Positions 1 to 8,480 of a stretch of 64,000 bases of DNA are shown one piece after another. Source of the stretch: Micromonospora chersina (GTDB lineage Bacteria; Actinomycetota; Actinomycetes; Mycobacteriales; Micromonosporaceae); assembly GCF_900091475.1 (NCBI RefSeq), contig NZ_FMIB01000002.1:5766001-5830000 (forward strand). Reading direction: 5' to 3'. Under the pieces are notes generated by a model that had not been told where the DNA came from, ran no database searches, and was given only the letters and a program-made list of their open reading frames with translations. The stretch's first letter is position 1, and each line of letters begins with the position of its first letter. The translations under genes and the position numbers were made by a program.

Positions 1-485
1 CGCCCAGCGTGGACAGTCCACGCGCGATGGTCGAGCGCGAGGCGCTGAAGCTCGCCCTCCAGGAGCCGGTGCTGGCCGGCCCGATGTTCGACGCGGTCGA
101 GGCGGCCGAATACCGGCACCCCGTGCACGTGGCGGTCCGCGCGGCCATCGCGGCGGCCGGCGGGGCGGCGGCGGCCACCGGCGGCGCGGTCTGGATCGAG
201 CAGGTCCGCGACGCCTGCGACGACCTGGCCGGCCAGGCGCTCGTCGGCGAGTTGGCAGTGGAGCCGCTGCGCATCGACGGCGAGCCCGACCCCCGGTACG
301 TGTCGGTCACCATGGCCCGCCTCCAGTGGGGTTCGGTGACCGGGCGGATCAAGGACCTCAAGTCGAAGATCCAGCGGATCAACCCGGTGAGCAACAAGGA
401 CGAGTACTTCGCCCTCTTCGGGGAACTGCTCTCGCTGGAGCAGCACGCGCGGGCGTTGCGCGAGCAGGCCGCCGGAGGGCTGTAG
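1..485 (+). CDS. dnaG: DNA primase DnaG, C-terminal part (5' end outside window)
   Basis: This is the last ~160 residues of bacterial replicative primase; the zinc-binding and TOPRIM catalytic domains lie upstream of the window. The fragment is the helical C-terminal helicase-binding domain that contacts DnaB at the replication fork. It opens with the actinobacterial signature DSPRAMVEREALKLALQEP and ends with the long helix SKIQRINPVSNKDEYFALFG followed by EQHARALREQ. The GTG at position 9 is an internal valine, not a start: the frame is open to the edge of the window. The next gene starts on the base after its TAG stop, so the two are probably translated from one message. Recognition rests on family sequence memory; the truncation comes only from the window edge. 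Confidence 0.9.
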   Translation, partial: PSVDSPRAMVEREALKLALQEPVLAGPMFDAVEAAEYRHPVHVAVRAAIAAAGGAAAATGGAVWIEQVRDACDDLAGQALVGELAVEPLRIDGEPDPRYVSVTMARLQWGSVTGRIKDLKSKIQRINPVSNKDEYFALFGELLSLEQHARALREQAAGGL

Positions 486-1022
486 ATGGGACTGTTCAGC
501 CGCAAGCCGAAGCTGCCGCCGGCCGACCGGCCGCCGCTGCGCGCCGACGAGCGGGTGCTCGCCTGGGCCGCCGTCGGCAACGGCGAGGGCGACGGCGTGG
601 TGGTGGCCAGCAACCTGGGGCTCTGGCTGCCCGGGCGGGGCGAGCGGATCGGCTGGCACGACGTCCTCAAGGCGGTGTGGTCCGGCCGCGAGCTGACCGT
701 CACCCCCGCCGACCGGGTCGCCGAACGCGACGGCTACCTGGTGGTCGCCGACTGTCCGGCCGAGACCTACCTGCTGCTCGACCCGGGGGAGCTGCCGCAC
801 CAGGTGCGGGCCCGGGTCACCCGCTCGGTCGCGTACACGGCGCACCACCCGGTGCCCGGCGGCGCCGGCCGGATCGTCGCCCGCCGGGTGCCCGGCGCGG
901 ACGGGCTGACGTGGACGGTGCGGTACGACCCGGGCACCCCCACCGACGACGAGGCGGTGACCGCCGAGACGGACCGGCTCGTCGCCGCCGCCCGGGCCGC
1001 CACCGCCCCCGCGGACCTCTAG
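486..1022 (+). CDS. Hypothetical protein downstream of dnaG
   Basis: A 178-residue soluble protein of unknown function. It starts with MGLFSRKPKLPPADRPP, a basic proline-rich tail, then a compact alpha/beta region with repeated G-E-G-D and W-V-W segments (GLWLPGRGERIGWHDVLKAVW) that suggests a small beta-rich fold. I see no signal peptide, membrane helix or catalytic motif. ATG follows the dnaG stop with no gap, so it is almost certainly co-transcribed and translationally coupled with dnaG. Its stop lies 4 bp from the convergent stop of the TAXI lipoprotein gene, leaving no room for a separate terminator. I do not recognise a named family, and a role in replication is only suggested by position. 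Confidence 0.75.
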   Translation: MGLFSRKPKLPPADRPPLRADERVLAWAAVGNGEGDGVVVASNLGLWLPGRGERIGWHDVLKAVWSGRELTVTPADRVAERDGYLVVADCPAETYLLLDPGELPHQVRARVTRSVAYTAHHPVPGGAGRIVARRVPGADGLTWTVRYDPGTPTDDEAVTAETDRLVAAARAATAPADL

Positions 1023-1026
1023 GCCG

Positions 1027-1995
1027 TCAGCCGTTGCGGTAGTAGCGCACGGCGCCCGGGTGCAGCGGGATCGGCTGGCTGGCGGCGGCGCTCTCCCGGG
1101 TGAAGTTCGCCGCCTCCGGGTGCACCTTGATCAGCTCGCCCTGCCAGGTGAAGAGCACCCGGGTCAGGTCGTACGCGAGCTGGTCCGGCATGTCGGCGGC
1201 CACCAGGATCACGTTCGCCACCGTGATGGTCGGGGTGGGCGCCGGGGTGCCGTAGACCTCCTTGGGCAGCACGGCCGTCGTGTAGACCGAGCCGTAGCGG
1301 GCGGCCAGCGGCTCGGCCAGCTCGGTGAGCGGGAGCAGCCGGAACGCCCCGGGCGCGCTGGAGAGCAGGTCCTTGATGCCCGGGGTGGGCAGGCCGCCGG
1401 AGAAGAACATCCCGTCCAGGGTGGCCGCCCGCATCCGCTGCACGGTCTCCGGCAGCGACAGGTTGAGCCGCTGGATGTCCTTGTCCGGGTCGATCCCGCC
1501 GGCGGTGAGCAGCCGCCCGGCGATGATGTCCGTGCCGGACCGGGGCGAGCCGGTGGAGATCCGCTTGCCGCGGAGATCGGCGAAGCTGTCGATCTTTGCG
1601 CCGGCCCGGACGATGACGTGGGTGTAGTTGCTGTAGACCCGGGCCAGTGCGCGTACCGGCTGCGGCTGGCCGTCGAACGCGCCCCGGCCGCTGACCGCGT
1701 CCGCGGCCGTGTCGGCGAGGCTGAAGGCGATCTCCATGTCGCCGCCGGCCAGCCGGGTGATGTTCTCCACCGAGGCGCCGGTCGGCTCGGCCCGCGCCTC
1801 GTAGCCGGGCAGGTGCCGGCTGATGAGGTCGGCGTAGCCGCCGCCGAGCTGGTAGTAGACGCCTGTGGTGTTGCCGGTGGCCAGGAAGATCCGCCCGTCG
1901 TGCCAGGCGCGCGGCCCGGTGTCGGCCCCGCCGCAGCCCGCCAGCAGGGCGGCCAGCAGGAGCGCGGCGACCAGCCGCAGCGGGCGGCGGGTCAC
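1027..1995 (-). CDS. TAXI-family TRAP solute-binding lipoprotein (second copy)
   Basis: A 322-residue extracytoplasmic binding protein of the TAXI branch of TRAP transporters. The start is the GTG at 1995 (VTRRPLRLVAALLLAALLAGC), which overlaps the roadblock stop by four bases; this gives a clean lipoprotein signal with lipobox LAGC. The mature protein carries family landmarks: ATGNTTGVYYQLGGGYADLI near the N-terminus, then GASVENITRLAGGDMEIAFS, and KRISTGSPRSGTDIIAGRLL. It is a paralogue of the TAXI protein at 4919-5938 but sits downstream of a kinase and a roadblock protein rather than beside the permease. It may deliver ligand to the same TRAP permease or act as ligand-sensing partner of the kinase; the second idea is inference. 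Confidence 0.88.
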   Translation of the reverse strand: MTRRPLRLVAALLLAALLAGCGGADTGPRAWHDGRIFLATGNTTGVYYQLGGGYADLISRHLPGYEARAEPTGASVENITRLAGGDMEIAFSLADTAADAVSGRGAFDGQPQPVRALARVYSNYTHVIVRAGAKIDSFADLRGKRISTGSPRSGTDIIAGRLLTAGGIDPDKDIQRLNLSLPETVQRMRAATLDGMFFSGGLPTPGIKDLLSSAPGAFRLLPLTELAEPLAARYGSVYTTAVLPKEVYGTPAPTPTITVANVILVAADMPDQLAYDLTRVLFTWQGELIKVHPEAANFTRESAAASQPIPLHPGAVRYYRNG

Positions 1996-2384
1996 CGGCG
2001 GGCCGCCGGTTCCAGCGCCTCCGCCACCCGCTGCACCAGCGTCGCCGTCTCGTAGCCGATCTGGCCCAGGTCGCAGCCGGGCGCGGCGAGCACCCCGAGC
2101 AGCGCCCGCTCGCCGACCGCCATCACCAGCATGACCCCGCCGTCCATGTCGACGATCTGCTGGCGTACCCGGCCGGCGGACATCAGCCGGGCCGCGCCGA
2201 CGGTCAGGCTGGCCAGCCCGCTGATCACCGCGGCGAGCTGGTCGACCTGGTCGGGTGCGAGGTCGGGGGACGCGGCGAGCCGCAGGCCGTCCTCGGACAC
2301 CGCGAGGGCGTGCGACACGTCCGGCACCTGCTCGGCGAAGTTCGCCAGCAGCCAGTCGAGTCCGGCGGTCACGGGTGGGGTCAT
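1992..2384 (-). CDS. Roadblock/LC7 domain protein (conservon CvnB-type)
   Basis: A 130-residue single-domain roadblock/LC7 protein. In actinomycete conservons the equivalent (CvnB) is encoded between a sensor kinase (CvnA) and a DUF742 protein (CvnC) and works with a small Ras-like GTPase (CvnD). Visible family features are WLLANFAEQVPDVSHALAVS at the N-terminus, the central DQVDQLAAVISGLASL helix, and VDMDGGVMLVMAVGERALLG. It overlaps the kinase gene by 4 bp (ATGA) upstream and the TAXI gene by 4 bp downstream, so it is locked into this operon. DUF742 and GTPase partners are not present in the window, so any GTPase partner would have to be supplied in trans. Confidence 0.9.
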   Translation of the reverse strand: MTPPVTAGLDWLLANFAEQVPDVSHALAVSEDGLRLAASPDLAPDQVDQLAAVISGLASLTVGAARLMSAGRVRQQIVDMDGGVMLVMAVGERALLGVLAAPGCDLGQIGYETATLVQRVAEALEPAARR

Positions 2385-4855
2385 GGATTTCTCCCGGTGG
2401 GTGTGGTGTTCGGGGCACGGCGCATCGCGCTGGCCACCCCCTCGGCGAGGGCAGACAGGCGGGCGCGTACCACCTCGGGGTCGAGCAGGTCGTCCGCGGG
2501 CCGTGGCGGGGCGGTGGTGGGCAGCGGCGCGGGAAGCTGCCCGCCGCGGGTGCGGCGCGGCAGCCCGGCGCCGGTGGTCTGCGGCGCCGCGGGCGGGGCG
2601 CCGGCCGGCCGGATCCGGGCGGCGCTCGGCGCCAGCAGGGCGGCGCCGGGCGGGCGTACGGCGGCGACGCCCCGGACGGCGGCGGGCGGCGGTCCGCCGG
2701 CCACGGGCCCGGCGGGCGCCGGGTCGCCGGCCTCGACAGCCGTCCCGCGCTGCGGGCCGGGCGTTGGCCGGAACCCCAGGGCGGCCGGCTCGGGGGCGGT
2801 GGTGACCAGGTGCCGGGCGCCGGTGGCCGGCCGCCGTGTCGCCGGGCCGGTGGCTCTGGGCCGGAACCAGGGGGCGCCGCGGCCGGCTGCCGGGCGGGCC
2901 TCGGCGGCCGGCCGCCGGGTCACCGACTCGACCCGGGTCAGGACCGCCTCGGGCACCTCCACCTGGGCGACAGTGCCGCTGCCGGTGTGGTGCAGCTGCA
3001 CCCGGATCCCGTGGCGGGCGGCCAGGTGCGCCACCACGTGCAGGCCCATGCTGCCGGCCGCGGCGCTGGACAGGGTGGCCGGCGCGGCGAGCCGCTCGTT
3101 GATGGTGGCCAGCCGGGTCTCGCTGATGCCGATGCCCTGGTCGTGCACCCGCAGGGTGAGCCCGTCGACGGTGCGCCGCCCGTCGACCAGCACCCGGGCG
3201 TCCGGTGGCGAGTAGACGGTGGCGTTCTCCAGCAGTTCGGCCAGCAGGTGCACCAGGTTGCCGGTCGCCGCGCCGTGCACGGCGGCGGTCGGCACGTCGA
3301 TCTCCACCCGCGGGTAGTCCTCGATCTCGGAGGCGGCCGCCCGGACCACGTCGTCGAGGAGCAGCGCGCCCTCGTGCCCGCGGCCGGGCTCGCCACCGGC
3401 GAGGACCAGCAGGTTCTCGCCGTTGCGGCGCAGCCGGGCGGCGAGGTGGTCCAGGGCGAAGAGCCGGGCCAGCGCGTCCGGGTCGGTCTCCTCGCGTTCG
3501 AACTCGTCGAGCAGGCGGAGCTGGCGGGTGATCAGCGTGCGGATGCGCCGGGCGAGGGCCTCGGCCATCCGGGTCACGTCCAGCCGCAGCTCGGCCTGCT
3601 CGCCGGCGAGCCGCAGCGCGGCCTTGTTGACCGTGTCGAACGCCTCGGCCACCTGGGCCACCTCGTCCCGGTCCCGGCGGATCCCGTCGGTCAGCCGGGT
3701 GGCCGTGCCCTCGACCGGCGCGCCCTCGCCCGCGGCGATCGCGGTGATCCGCTCCGGCAGCTCCCGGTTCGCCATGGTGAGCGCCGCGACCCGCAGCCGG
3801 CGCAGCCGCCGGCTGGTGCGGACCGCCAGCAGCACGGCGGTGAGCAGGGAGCCGAGCGCCACGGTGCTTGTCGCGCCGGCCGTGAGCAGGGCCCGCTGCC
3901 GGGCGATCCGGGCCAGCGCGGCGGCGTCCCGGTCCAGGCCGTCGGAGAGTTCCCGGCCGAGCAGGTTGTAGCGGCGGATGGCGCCGCTCTGGGCCACGTA
4001 CCAGGCGTCGCCGTCGGTCTTCAGCGACTCCGGGGCTCCGTCGGTGTCCAGCACGGCGTCGCGCATCCGCCGCGACGCCTCCACGTCGGCGCCGTCGACC
4101 AGCCGGTACCAGGCGGAGCTGGCCGGGCCGGCGGCGATCCGGAGGAACTCGGCCTGGCGCTGCTCGCGGGCGCCCCGGAGCCGGCCCAGCCGGGCCAGCT
4201 CGCCCCGGACCAGCGCGCCGCGGACGAACACCCCGCGCAGCAGGTCGCGTTCCAGCGCCGACAGGTGCTCCTGGGCGGCCACCGCGGCCACCTCCCGTGC
4301 CTCGTTGGCCAGGTCGGCGTCGCGCAGTTGGGCGGGCAGCGCGTCGGCGACGGCGAGGAGCGACTCGACGAGCGTCGCGTACGCCGGGTCGCCGCTGTCC
4401 CCGCCGAGCGCCAGGTCCCGGGTGGGCGCGAGCTGGCCCAGCCGGCCGTCGGCGTCGTTGAGCACCGGGTTCAGGTCCGGGGCGGCCCGCCGGGCGTCGC
4501 CGCTGGCGGTGCGGTAGCGGGCGACGGCCCCGTCCACCCGGCGCCGCTGCGCGTCGACGAGCGGCCGGCCGGCGGTGCCGCCGCGCTGGCGCAGCGCCGC
4601 CGTCTCGCCGAGTTCCCGTTCCAGCTCGTGCACCAGCCGCACGGTGGCGGTGGCGGTGCCGGCGAGCACGCGGGCCCGGTCGGCGTCGGCGGAGGCGTCG
4701 AGCGCCGCGTCGGTCTGGGCGGCGCCGAGCACCACCAGGCCGACCGTGGCCACCAGGATGGGTGCGAGCAGTTGCACCCGCACCGAGCGGAGATGCCCGG
4801 TGCGGTCCGCGGGCCGGTGGTGCCGGCGTACGCGGGCGGGGTGGGGCAGCGGCAC
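2381..4855 (-). CDS. Nitrate/nitrite-sensor-like histidine kinase (conservon CvnA-type)
   Basis: An 824-residue membrane sensor kinase. Order of parts: basic N-terminus; membrane helix about residues 25-46 (QLLAPILVATVGLVVLG); extracellular helical NIT-type sensor about 47-316; second helix about 317-340; HAMP about 340-415; helical dimerisation region with LDHLAARLRRNGENLLVLAG near 467-488; HATPase about 498-635 with N-box ELLENATVYSPPD, G1 motif VHDQGIGI and GSMGLHVVAHLA. The last ~190 residues are Pro/Ala/Arg rich and look disordered. It overlaps the roadblock gene by 4 bp, the usual CvnA-CvnB arrangement, and lies 63 bp after a TAXI gene. The substrate sensed is unknown; I infer it is the ligand of the flanking TAXI proteins. 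Confidence 0.88.
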   Translation of the reverse strand: MPLPHPARVRRHHRPADRTGHLRSVRVQLLAPILVATVGLVVLGAAQTDAALDASADADRARVLAGTATATVRLVHELERELGETAALRQRGGTAGRPLVDAQRRRVDGAVARYRTASGDARRAAPDLNPVLNDADGRLGQLAPTRDLALGGDSGDPAYATLVESLLAVADALPAQLRDADLANEAREVAAVAAQEHLSALERDLLRGVFVRGALVRGELARLGRLRGAREQRQAEFLRIAAGPASSAWYRLVDGADVEASRRMRDAVLDTDGAPESLKTDGDAWYVAQSGAIRRYNLLGRELSDGLDRDAAALARIARQRALLTAGATSTVALGSLLTAVLLAVRTSRRLRRLRVAALTMANRELPERITAIAAGEGAPVEGTATRLTDGIRRDRDEVAQVAEAFDTVNKAALRLAGEQAELRLDVTRMAEALARRIRTLITRQLRLLDEFEREETDPDALARLFALDHLAARLRRNGENLLVLAGGEPGRGHEGALLLDDVVRAAASEIEDYPRVEIDVPTAAVHGAATGNLVHLLAELLENATVYSPPDARVLVDGRRTVDGLTLRVHDQGIGISETRLATINERLAAPATLSSAAAGSMGLHVVAHLAARHGIRVQLHHTGSGTVAQVEVPEAVLTRVESVTRRPAAEARPAAGRGAPWFRPRATGPATRRPATGARHLVTTAPEPAALGFRPTPGPQRGTAVEAGDPAPAGPVAGGPPPAAVRGVAAVRPPGAALLAPSAARIRPAGAPPAAPQTTGAGLPRRTRGGQLPAPLPTTAPPRPADDLLDPEVVRARLSALAEGVASAMRRAPNTTPTGRNP

Positions 4856-4879
4856 GGGGGTCTCCCGGTCGATGTCGGG

Positions 4880-4910
4880 GCCGGGCCCGGACGCTCGTTC
4901 CGGGCCCGGC
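4880..4910 (-). terminator. Intra-operon hairpin between TAXI and kinase genes
   Basis: A perfect 11-bp inverted repeat (arms 4880-4890 and 4900-4910, core CCGGGCCCGG, 9-nt loop) in the 63-bp gap after the upstream TAXI stop. No U-tract follows. It could be a partial terminator or an mRNA-stabilising 3' structure that lets permease and TAXI be made in excess over the kinase. Confidence 0.5.
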
Positions 4911-4918
4911 TCGTCGGG

Positions 4919-5938
4919 TCAGCTCGCGCCGAGGTCCTTGAGCGCCCGGTCCGCCCCGCGGTGCAGCCCGACGGGGTCGGTCTTGCGGGCGTTGGCCAGG
5001 TCGATGCCCTTGGCGGCCGGGTTGGCCTGGGCGAGCGTGTCCTTCTTCTCGAAGACCGTCTTCGTGATCACGCAGGCCACGTCGGCGTCGAGGTTGTCCC
5101 GGACCAGCAGCACGTTCGGCACCACGATGGTGGGCACGTCGGCGGGCGTCCGGTAGATGTCCTTTCCGATGGTGCCGGCCTGGTACGCCGGGTTCAGCTC
5201 GGCCATCTTCGGCAGCAGCGGGGTGATGTCGAGGAACCTCACCTTGTCGCCGGTCGTGGTGAACAGGTCGGTCACCCCGCCGGTGGGCACGCCGCCGGAC
5301 CAGAAGAAGCCGTCGATGCTGCCGTCCTTCATGCCGTCGACGGTCTTGGTCAGGTCGAGCCGCTGCGCCTGGATGTCCTTGGCCGGGTCCAGCCCGGCGG
5401 CGGTGAGCAGCCGGTTGGCGATGACCTCGGTGCCGGACTTGGGCGACCCCGTGGAGATCTTCCTGCCCTTCATCCCGGCGACCGAGGTGATCCCCGAGTC
5501 GGCCCGGACGACCACCTGGGTGTAGTTGTCGTAGATGCGGGCCAGCGCCTTGACCGGCTGCGGCGAGCTGAAGCTGCCCTTGCCCTGCACGGCGTTGACG
5601 GCCGTGTCGAAGAGGGAGAACGCCACGTCGTACTGGCCGGCCACGAGTTGCTCGACGTTCTGCACCGAGGCGCCGGTCTCGGCGGCCGTGCCGGTGAGCT
5701 TGCCCCCGGTGGTCGCGGAGAGCTGGCCGGCCAGCGCGTTGCCGACCACGTAGTAGACCCCTGTGGCGTTGCCGGTGGCGATGCCGACCCGGGTGTCCTT
5801 GGTGACCTTGCAGGTGACCTCACGGGCGGCGTCGTCCTTCGCCGCGCCGTCCTGACGGCCCCCGCATCCGGCGGCGCCGGCCGCGACCAGGGCCAGCGCC
5901 CCGACGCCCGCGGCGATCCGCACGTCGATCCGTCTCAC
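4919..5938 (-). CDS. TAXI-family TRAP transporter solute-binding protein
   Basis: A 339-residue secreted lipoprotein that binds the TRAP substrate outside the membrane. The N-terminus MRRIDVRIAAGVGALALVAAGAAGCGG gives a signal peptide with lipobox AAGC. TAXI landmarks: VGIATGNATGVYYVVGNALA, ETGASVQNVEQLVAGQYDVA, GRKISTGSPKSGTEVIANRL, and FFWSGGVPTGGVTDL. It overlaps the permease by 4 bp and follows it directly, as is normal for TAXI-TRAP pairs. Known TAXI proteins have been linked to glutamate/glutamine or 2-oxoglutarate-type ligands, but the ligand cannot be read from this sequence. It is the presumed primary receptor of this transporter; the paralogue at 1027-1995 is more diverged. Confidence 0.92.
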   Translation of the reverse strand: MRRIDVRIAAGVGALALVAAGAAGCGGRQDGAAKDDAAREVTCKVTKDTRVGIATGNATGVYYVVGNALAGQLSATTGGKLTGTAAETGASVQNVEQLVAGQYDVAFSLFDTAVNAVQGKGSFSSPQPVKALARIYDNYTQVVVRADSGITSVAGMKGRKISTGSPKSGTEVIANRLLTAAGLDPAKDIQAQRLDLTKTVDGMKDGSIDGFFWSGGVPTGGVTDLFTTTGDKVRFLDITPLLPKMAELNPAYQAGTIGKDIYRTPADVPTIVVPNVLLVRDNLDADVACVITKTVFEKKDTLAQANPAAKGIDLANARKTDPVGLHRGADRALKDLGAS

Positions 5939-8148
5939 TCTCTCTCCTCCCGGTGGTCCACCAATTCAGCTACCGACGGGCCGCCGGCGCGGCCGGCGGA
6001 TCCACGTCGGACGAGCACGCCCGCGACGGCCAGCGCGGCGAGCACCGCGCCGACCGCGACGGGCAGGGGTTCGAGCCAGAGCAGCACCAGCCCGGCGACC
6101 GCGCCGAGGATCCGCTCCGGCGTGCCGGCGGGCCCGACGCCGGGCAGCCAGCCGCCGGCCGCCACTGCCAGCACCGTGACACCGAGCGCGGAGACCACGC
6201 CGGCCACCGCGATGCGGCCCGCCCCGCCGATGCCGAGCAGGCCGAGGCCGGTCGGCGTGATCACGAAGGCGATCGGGATGAGGTACGCGGGCAGCGCGTA
6301 CCGGAGGGTCTGCCACATGGTCGGCACCAGCCGGCCGCCGGTGACCGCGGCGGCGGCCACCGCGGCGAGGGCGGTCGGCGGGGAGACCTCGGACAGCACC
6401 GCGAAGTAGAAGACGAACATGGCCGCGGCGGGGGCGGCGACGCCGAGGTGCAGCAGCGCCGGGCCGATGATCACCCAGCCGATCACGAAGGACGCGGTCA
6501 CCGGCACGGCCAGCCCGAGCAGGCTGAGCGCGACGGCCGCGAGCAGCGCGGTGAGGGCGAGCACCACGGCCGGCTCGGAGCTGACCGCCTGCGCCCCGCC
6601 GACCAGCAGCGCGGCGGCCTGCGGGCCGAGGCCGGTCTTGGTGGTGGTGGCCGTGATGATGCCGGCCGCGGCGCAGACCGCGCTCACCGCGAGGACCCCG
6701 CGTACGCCACCGCTGAGCGCCTCGACGAGCCGGGCGGGGGTGAGCCGGTGCCGGCGGTCCAGGAAGGACAGCGCGGCGGCCAGCACGGTGGCGATGACCA
6801 CGGCCCGGGTGGCCGAGAGACCCATGGCCAGCACCACGATGATCACGATGAGCGACAGGAAGTGGTAGCCGAAGCGGAGCAGCAGGCGCCCGGCCGAGCC
6901 GGTGTCGATGACCACCGGGCGGACCCCGGACCGCCGGGCGTCGATCTCGACGGAGAGCAGGATGCCCAGGTAGTAGAGGACCGTCGGCACTGTCGCCCAG
7001 CCGAGCACCTGGAGGTACGACACACCCAGGTACTCGGCGATGATGAAGGCCGCGGCGCCCAGCGTCGGCGGGGAGAGGATCGCGCCGACGCCCGCGGCGG
7101 CCAGCATGCCGCCGGCCCGCTCGGCCGGGTAGCCGGCGCGGCGCAGGATCGGCCAGGTCACCGCCCCGATGCTGACCGTGGTGGCCGCGCCCGAGCCGGA
7201 GACCGTGCCGAGCAGGAAGCCGGAGGCGACGGCCGTCCGCCCGGCGGCGGTGCGGGAGCGGCGGAAGGCGGCGGCGGAGAGTTCGACGAAGAACCGGCCC
7301 GCGCCGGAGAGGTCCAGCACCGCGCCGTAGATGGTGAACAGCACGATGTACGAGGCGGCCACGTCCAGCGGGGTGCCGTAGAAGCCGCTGTCGGAGTTGT
7401 AGAAGGCGTCGACCAGTTGCGCGAAGTCGAGCCCGGCGTGGGCCACCGGCCAGGACTGCGGCAGCAGCCCGCCGTAGTAGCCGTAGGCCAGGAACAGCAG
7501 GCAGACGGCGGGGAGGATCCAACCCGTGGTGCGCCGGCACGCCTCCAGCAGCAGGAGCAGCAGCACGGTGCCCAGCGCCACGTCCAGCGGCTCCAGCAGG
7601 CCCTGCCGGTCGAGGAACGCGTCGTAGCCGCCGCCGCCCGTGCCGACGGTCACCGGCAGCACGGGGTAGAGGCAGGCCAGCAGCGCGGTGAGGGCGAGCA
7701 GCCAGTCGACCGGGCTGGGGCCATCCCGCTCCGCCGGCCCGTCGTCCGCGGGCCGCCGGCGCAGCCGCACCCCTGAGGGGTACGCCAGGAAAACCATCGG
7801 CAGCACGCCGGCGAGGAAAAAGATGAGGTAGTACTTGCTGCCCTGCGGAAGCGGGAAGAACACCTGCCAAAGGGCGAGCAGGGCGACCGTGACCGTGCCG
7901 CCGGTGAACAGCAGCCCGACCGGTCCGGACAGCACCCGGCCCGGTTTCTCGTCCTCGAAACGGGCCGCCAGTTCCCGCGTGTCGTGGTGCGCTCCCACCG
8001 GTCCGTCGTCGGCCCACACCGGGTCGGCGGTGGCGCCCTCGTCGGGCGCGAGCGGCACCGCAGCGGTGTCCAGATCGGACGCCGTGGTTCGCGCCGCGGC
8101 GGAGCGGGGCGGCGGGGGAGTCGCGTCGGAGGGGCGAACGGGCGGCAC
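5935..8148 (-). CDS. TRAP transporter fused permease subunit (TAXI type)
   Basis: A 737-residue fused DctQM-like permease that drives ion-coupled uptake across the plasma membrane. A ~70-residue Ala/Pro/Thr-rich hydrophilic N-terminal extension precedes the first helix (VGLLFTGGTVTVALLALWQV). About 16-18 hydrophobic segments follow. Large-subunit landmarks include ASGFLLGTVSGSGAATTVSI, GGMLAAAGVGAILSPPTLGA, and SEVSPPTALAAVAAAAVTGG. GTG at 8148 is chosen because a -10-like TATCGT (8162-8157 on this strand) stands 8 bases before it; there is no clear ribosome site, so translation may be nearly leaderless. It is the first gene of the minus-strand operon and overlaps the TAXI gene by 4 bp. Confidence 0.9.
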   Translation of the reverse strand: MPPVRPSDATPPPPRSAAARTTASDLDTAAVPLAPDEGATADPVWADDGPVGAHHDTRELAARFEDEKPGRVLSGPVGLLFTGGTVTVALLALWQVFFPLPQGSKYYLIFFLAGVLPMVFLAYPSGVRLRRRPADDGPAERDGPSPVDWLLALTALLACLYPVLPVTVGTGGGGYDAFLDRQGLLEPLDVALGTVLLLLLLEACRRTTGWILPAVCLLFLAYGYYGGLLPQSWPVAHAGLDFAQLVDAFYNSDSGFYGTPLDVAASYIVLFTIYGAVLDLSGAGRFFVELSAAAFRRSRTAAGRTAVASGFLLGTVSGSGAATTVSIGAVTWPILRRAGYPAERAGGMLAAAGVGAILSPPTLGAAAFIIAEYLGVSYLQVLGWATVPTVLYYLGILLSVEIDARRSGVRPVVIDTGSAGRLLLRFGYHFLSLIVIIVVLAMGLSATRAVVIATVLAAALSFLDRRHRLTPARLVEALSGGVRGVLAVSAVCAAAGIITATTTKTGLGPQAAALLVGGAQAVSSEPAVVLALTALLAAVALSLLGLAVPVTASFVIGWVIIGPALLHLGVAAPAAAMFVFYFAVLSEVSPPTALAAVAAAAVTGGRLVPTMWQTLRYALPAYLIPIAFVITPTGLGLLGIGGAGRIAVAGVVSALGVTVLAVAAGGWLPGVGPAGTPERILGAVAGLVLLWLEPLPVAVGAVLAALAVAGVLVRRGSAGRAGGPSVAELVDHREERE

Positions 8149-8211
8149 GATGGGGCACGATACGCGAATCGTCTACATCATGGGAACATTGCCCGGCATG
8201 ATTGCATTGAG

Positions 8212-8230
8212 TGACCGGAATGAACGGTCA
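8212..8230. promoter_or_regulatory. Candidate operator palindrome
   Basis: Perfect TGACCG - 7 nt - CGGTCA inverted repeat about 65 bp upstream of the TRAP permease start and 250 bp upstream of the ABC ATPase. Its position suits a regulator of the TRAP operon. No adjacent regulator gene explains it. Confidence 0.45.
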
Positions 8231-8468
8231 ATCACTCACCGCACGCTGATTCCGAGCTGTCCTCACAATTGTTGCGCGAAAAGCGGTAACAATTTTCCGG
8301 CATTCGCTCGCGCCCGGCCGGCATCCGTCCACTATGGTGAGTTAGGTCCGGTTCCTCGGCCACCGGCGGGCGCTCCTCAATTGATCACCTTCCGTAGCCG
8401 GTGTCACTCTGCGTGCCTGCCTGACTGCGCCTCCGCGTTAACCGGTCGAGTCTGTCGGACCGGGCGGT

Positions 8469-8474
8469 TAGGGT
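8469..8474 (+). promoter_or_regulatory. -10 box TAGGGT for leaderless ABC ATPase mRNA
   Basis: TAGGGT ends exactly six bases before the GTG at 8481, the geometry expected of a leaderless actinobacterial transcript. No Shine-Dalgarno sequence is present, which supports the GTG as both transcription and translation start. Confidence 0.5.
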
Positions 8475-8480
8475 CGGCCC

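Larger units (their letters stand above)
8149..8480. other. Divergent intergenic region between TRAP operon and ABC ATPase
   Basis: 332 bp without a credible gene and clearly more AT-rich than its surroundings (for example CACAATTGTTGCGCG and GGTAACAATTTTCC near 8265-8305). It must hold the promoter of the TRAP operon (left) and of the ABC ATPase gene (right). It contains the palindrome listed at 8212-8230. I see no RNA gene. Confidence 0.6.

Noticed and set aside
9..485. GTG at position 9 as start of a short gene
   Set aside because: The frame is open to the window edge and the sequence is the interior of DnaG.
2255..6409. Very long open frame (~1384 codons) on the plus strand opposite the kinase/TAXI genes
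   Set aside because: It is a shadow of GC-rich codons on the other strand: Arg/Gly/Ala/Pro/His-rich, no domain, and it covers four recognisable minus-strand genes.
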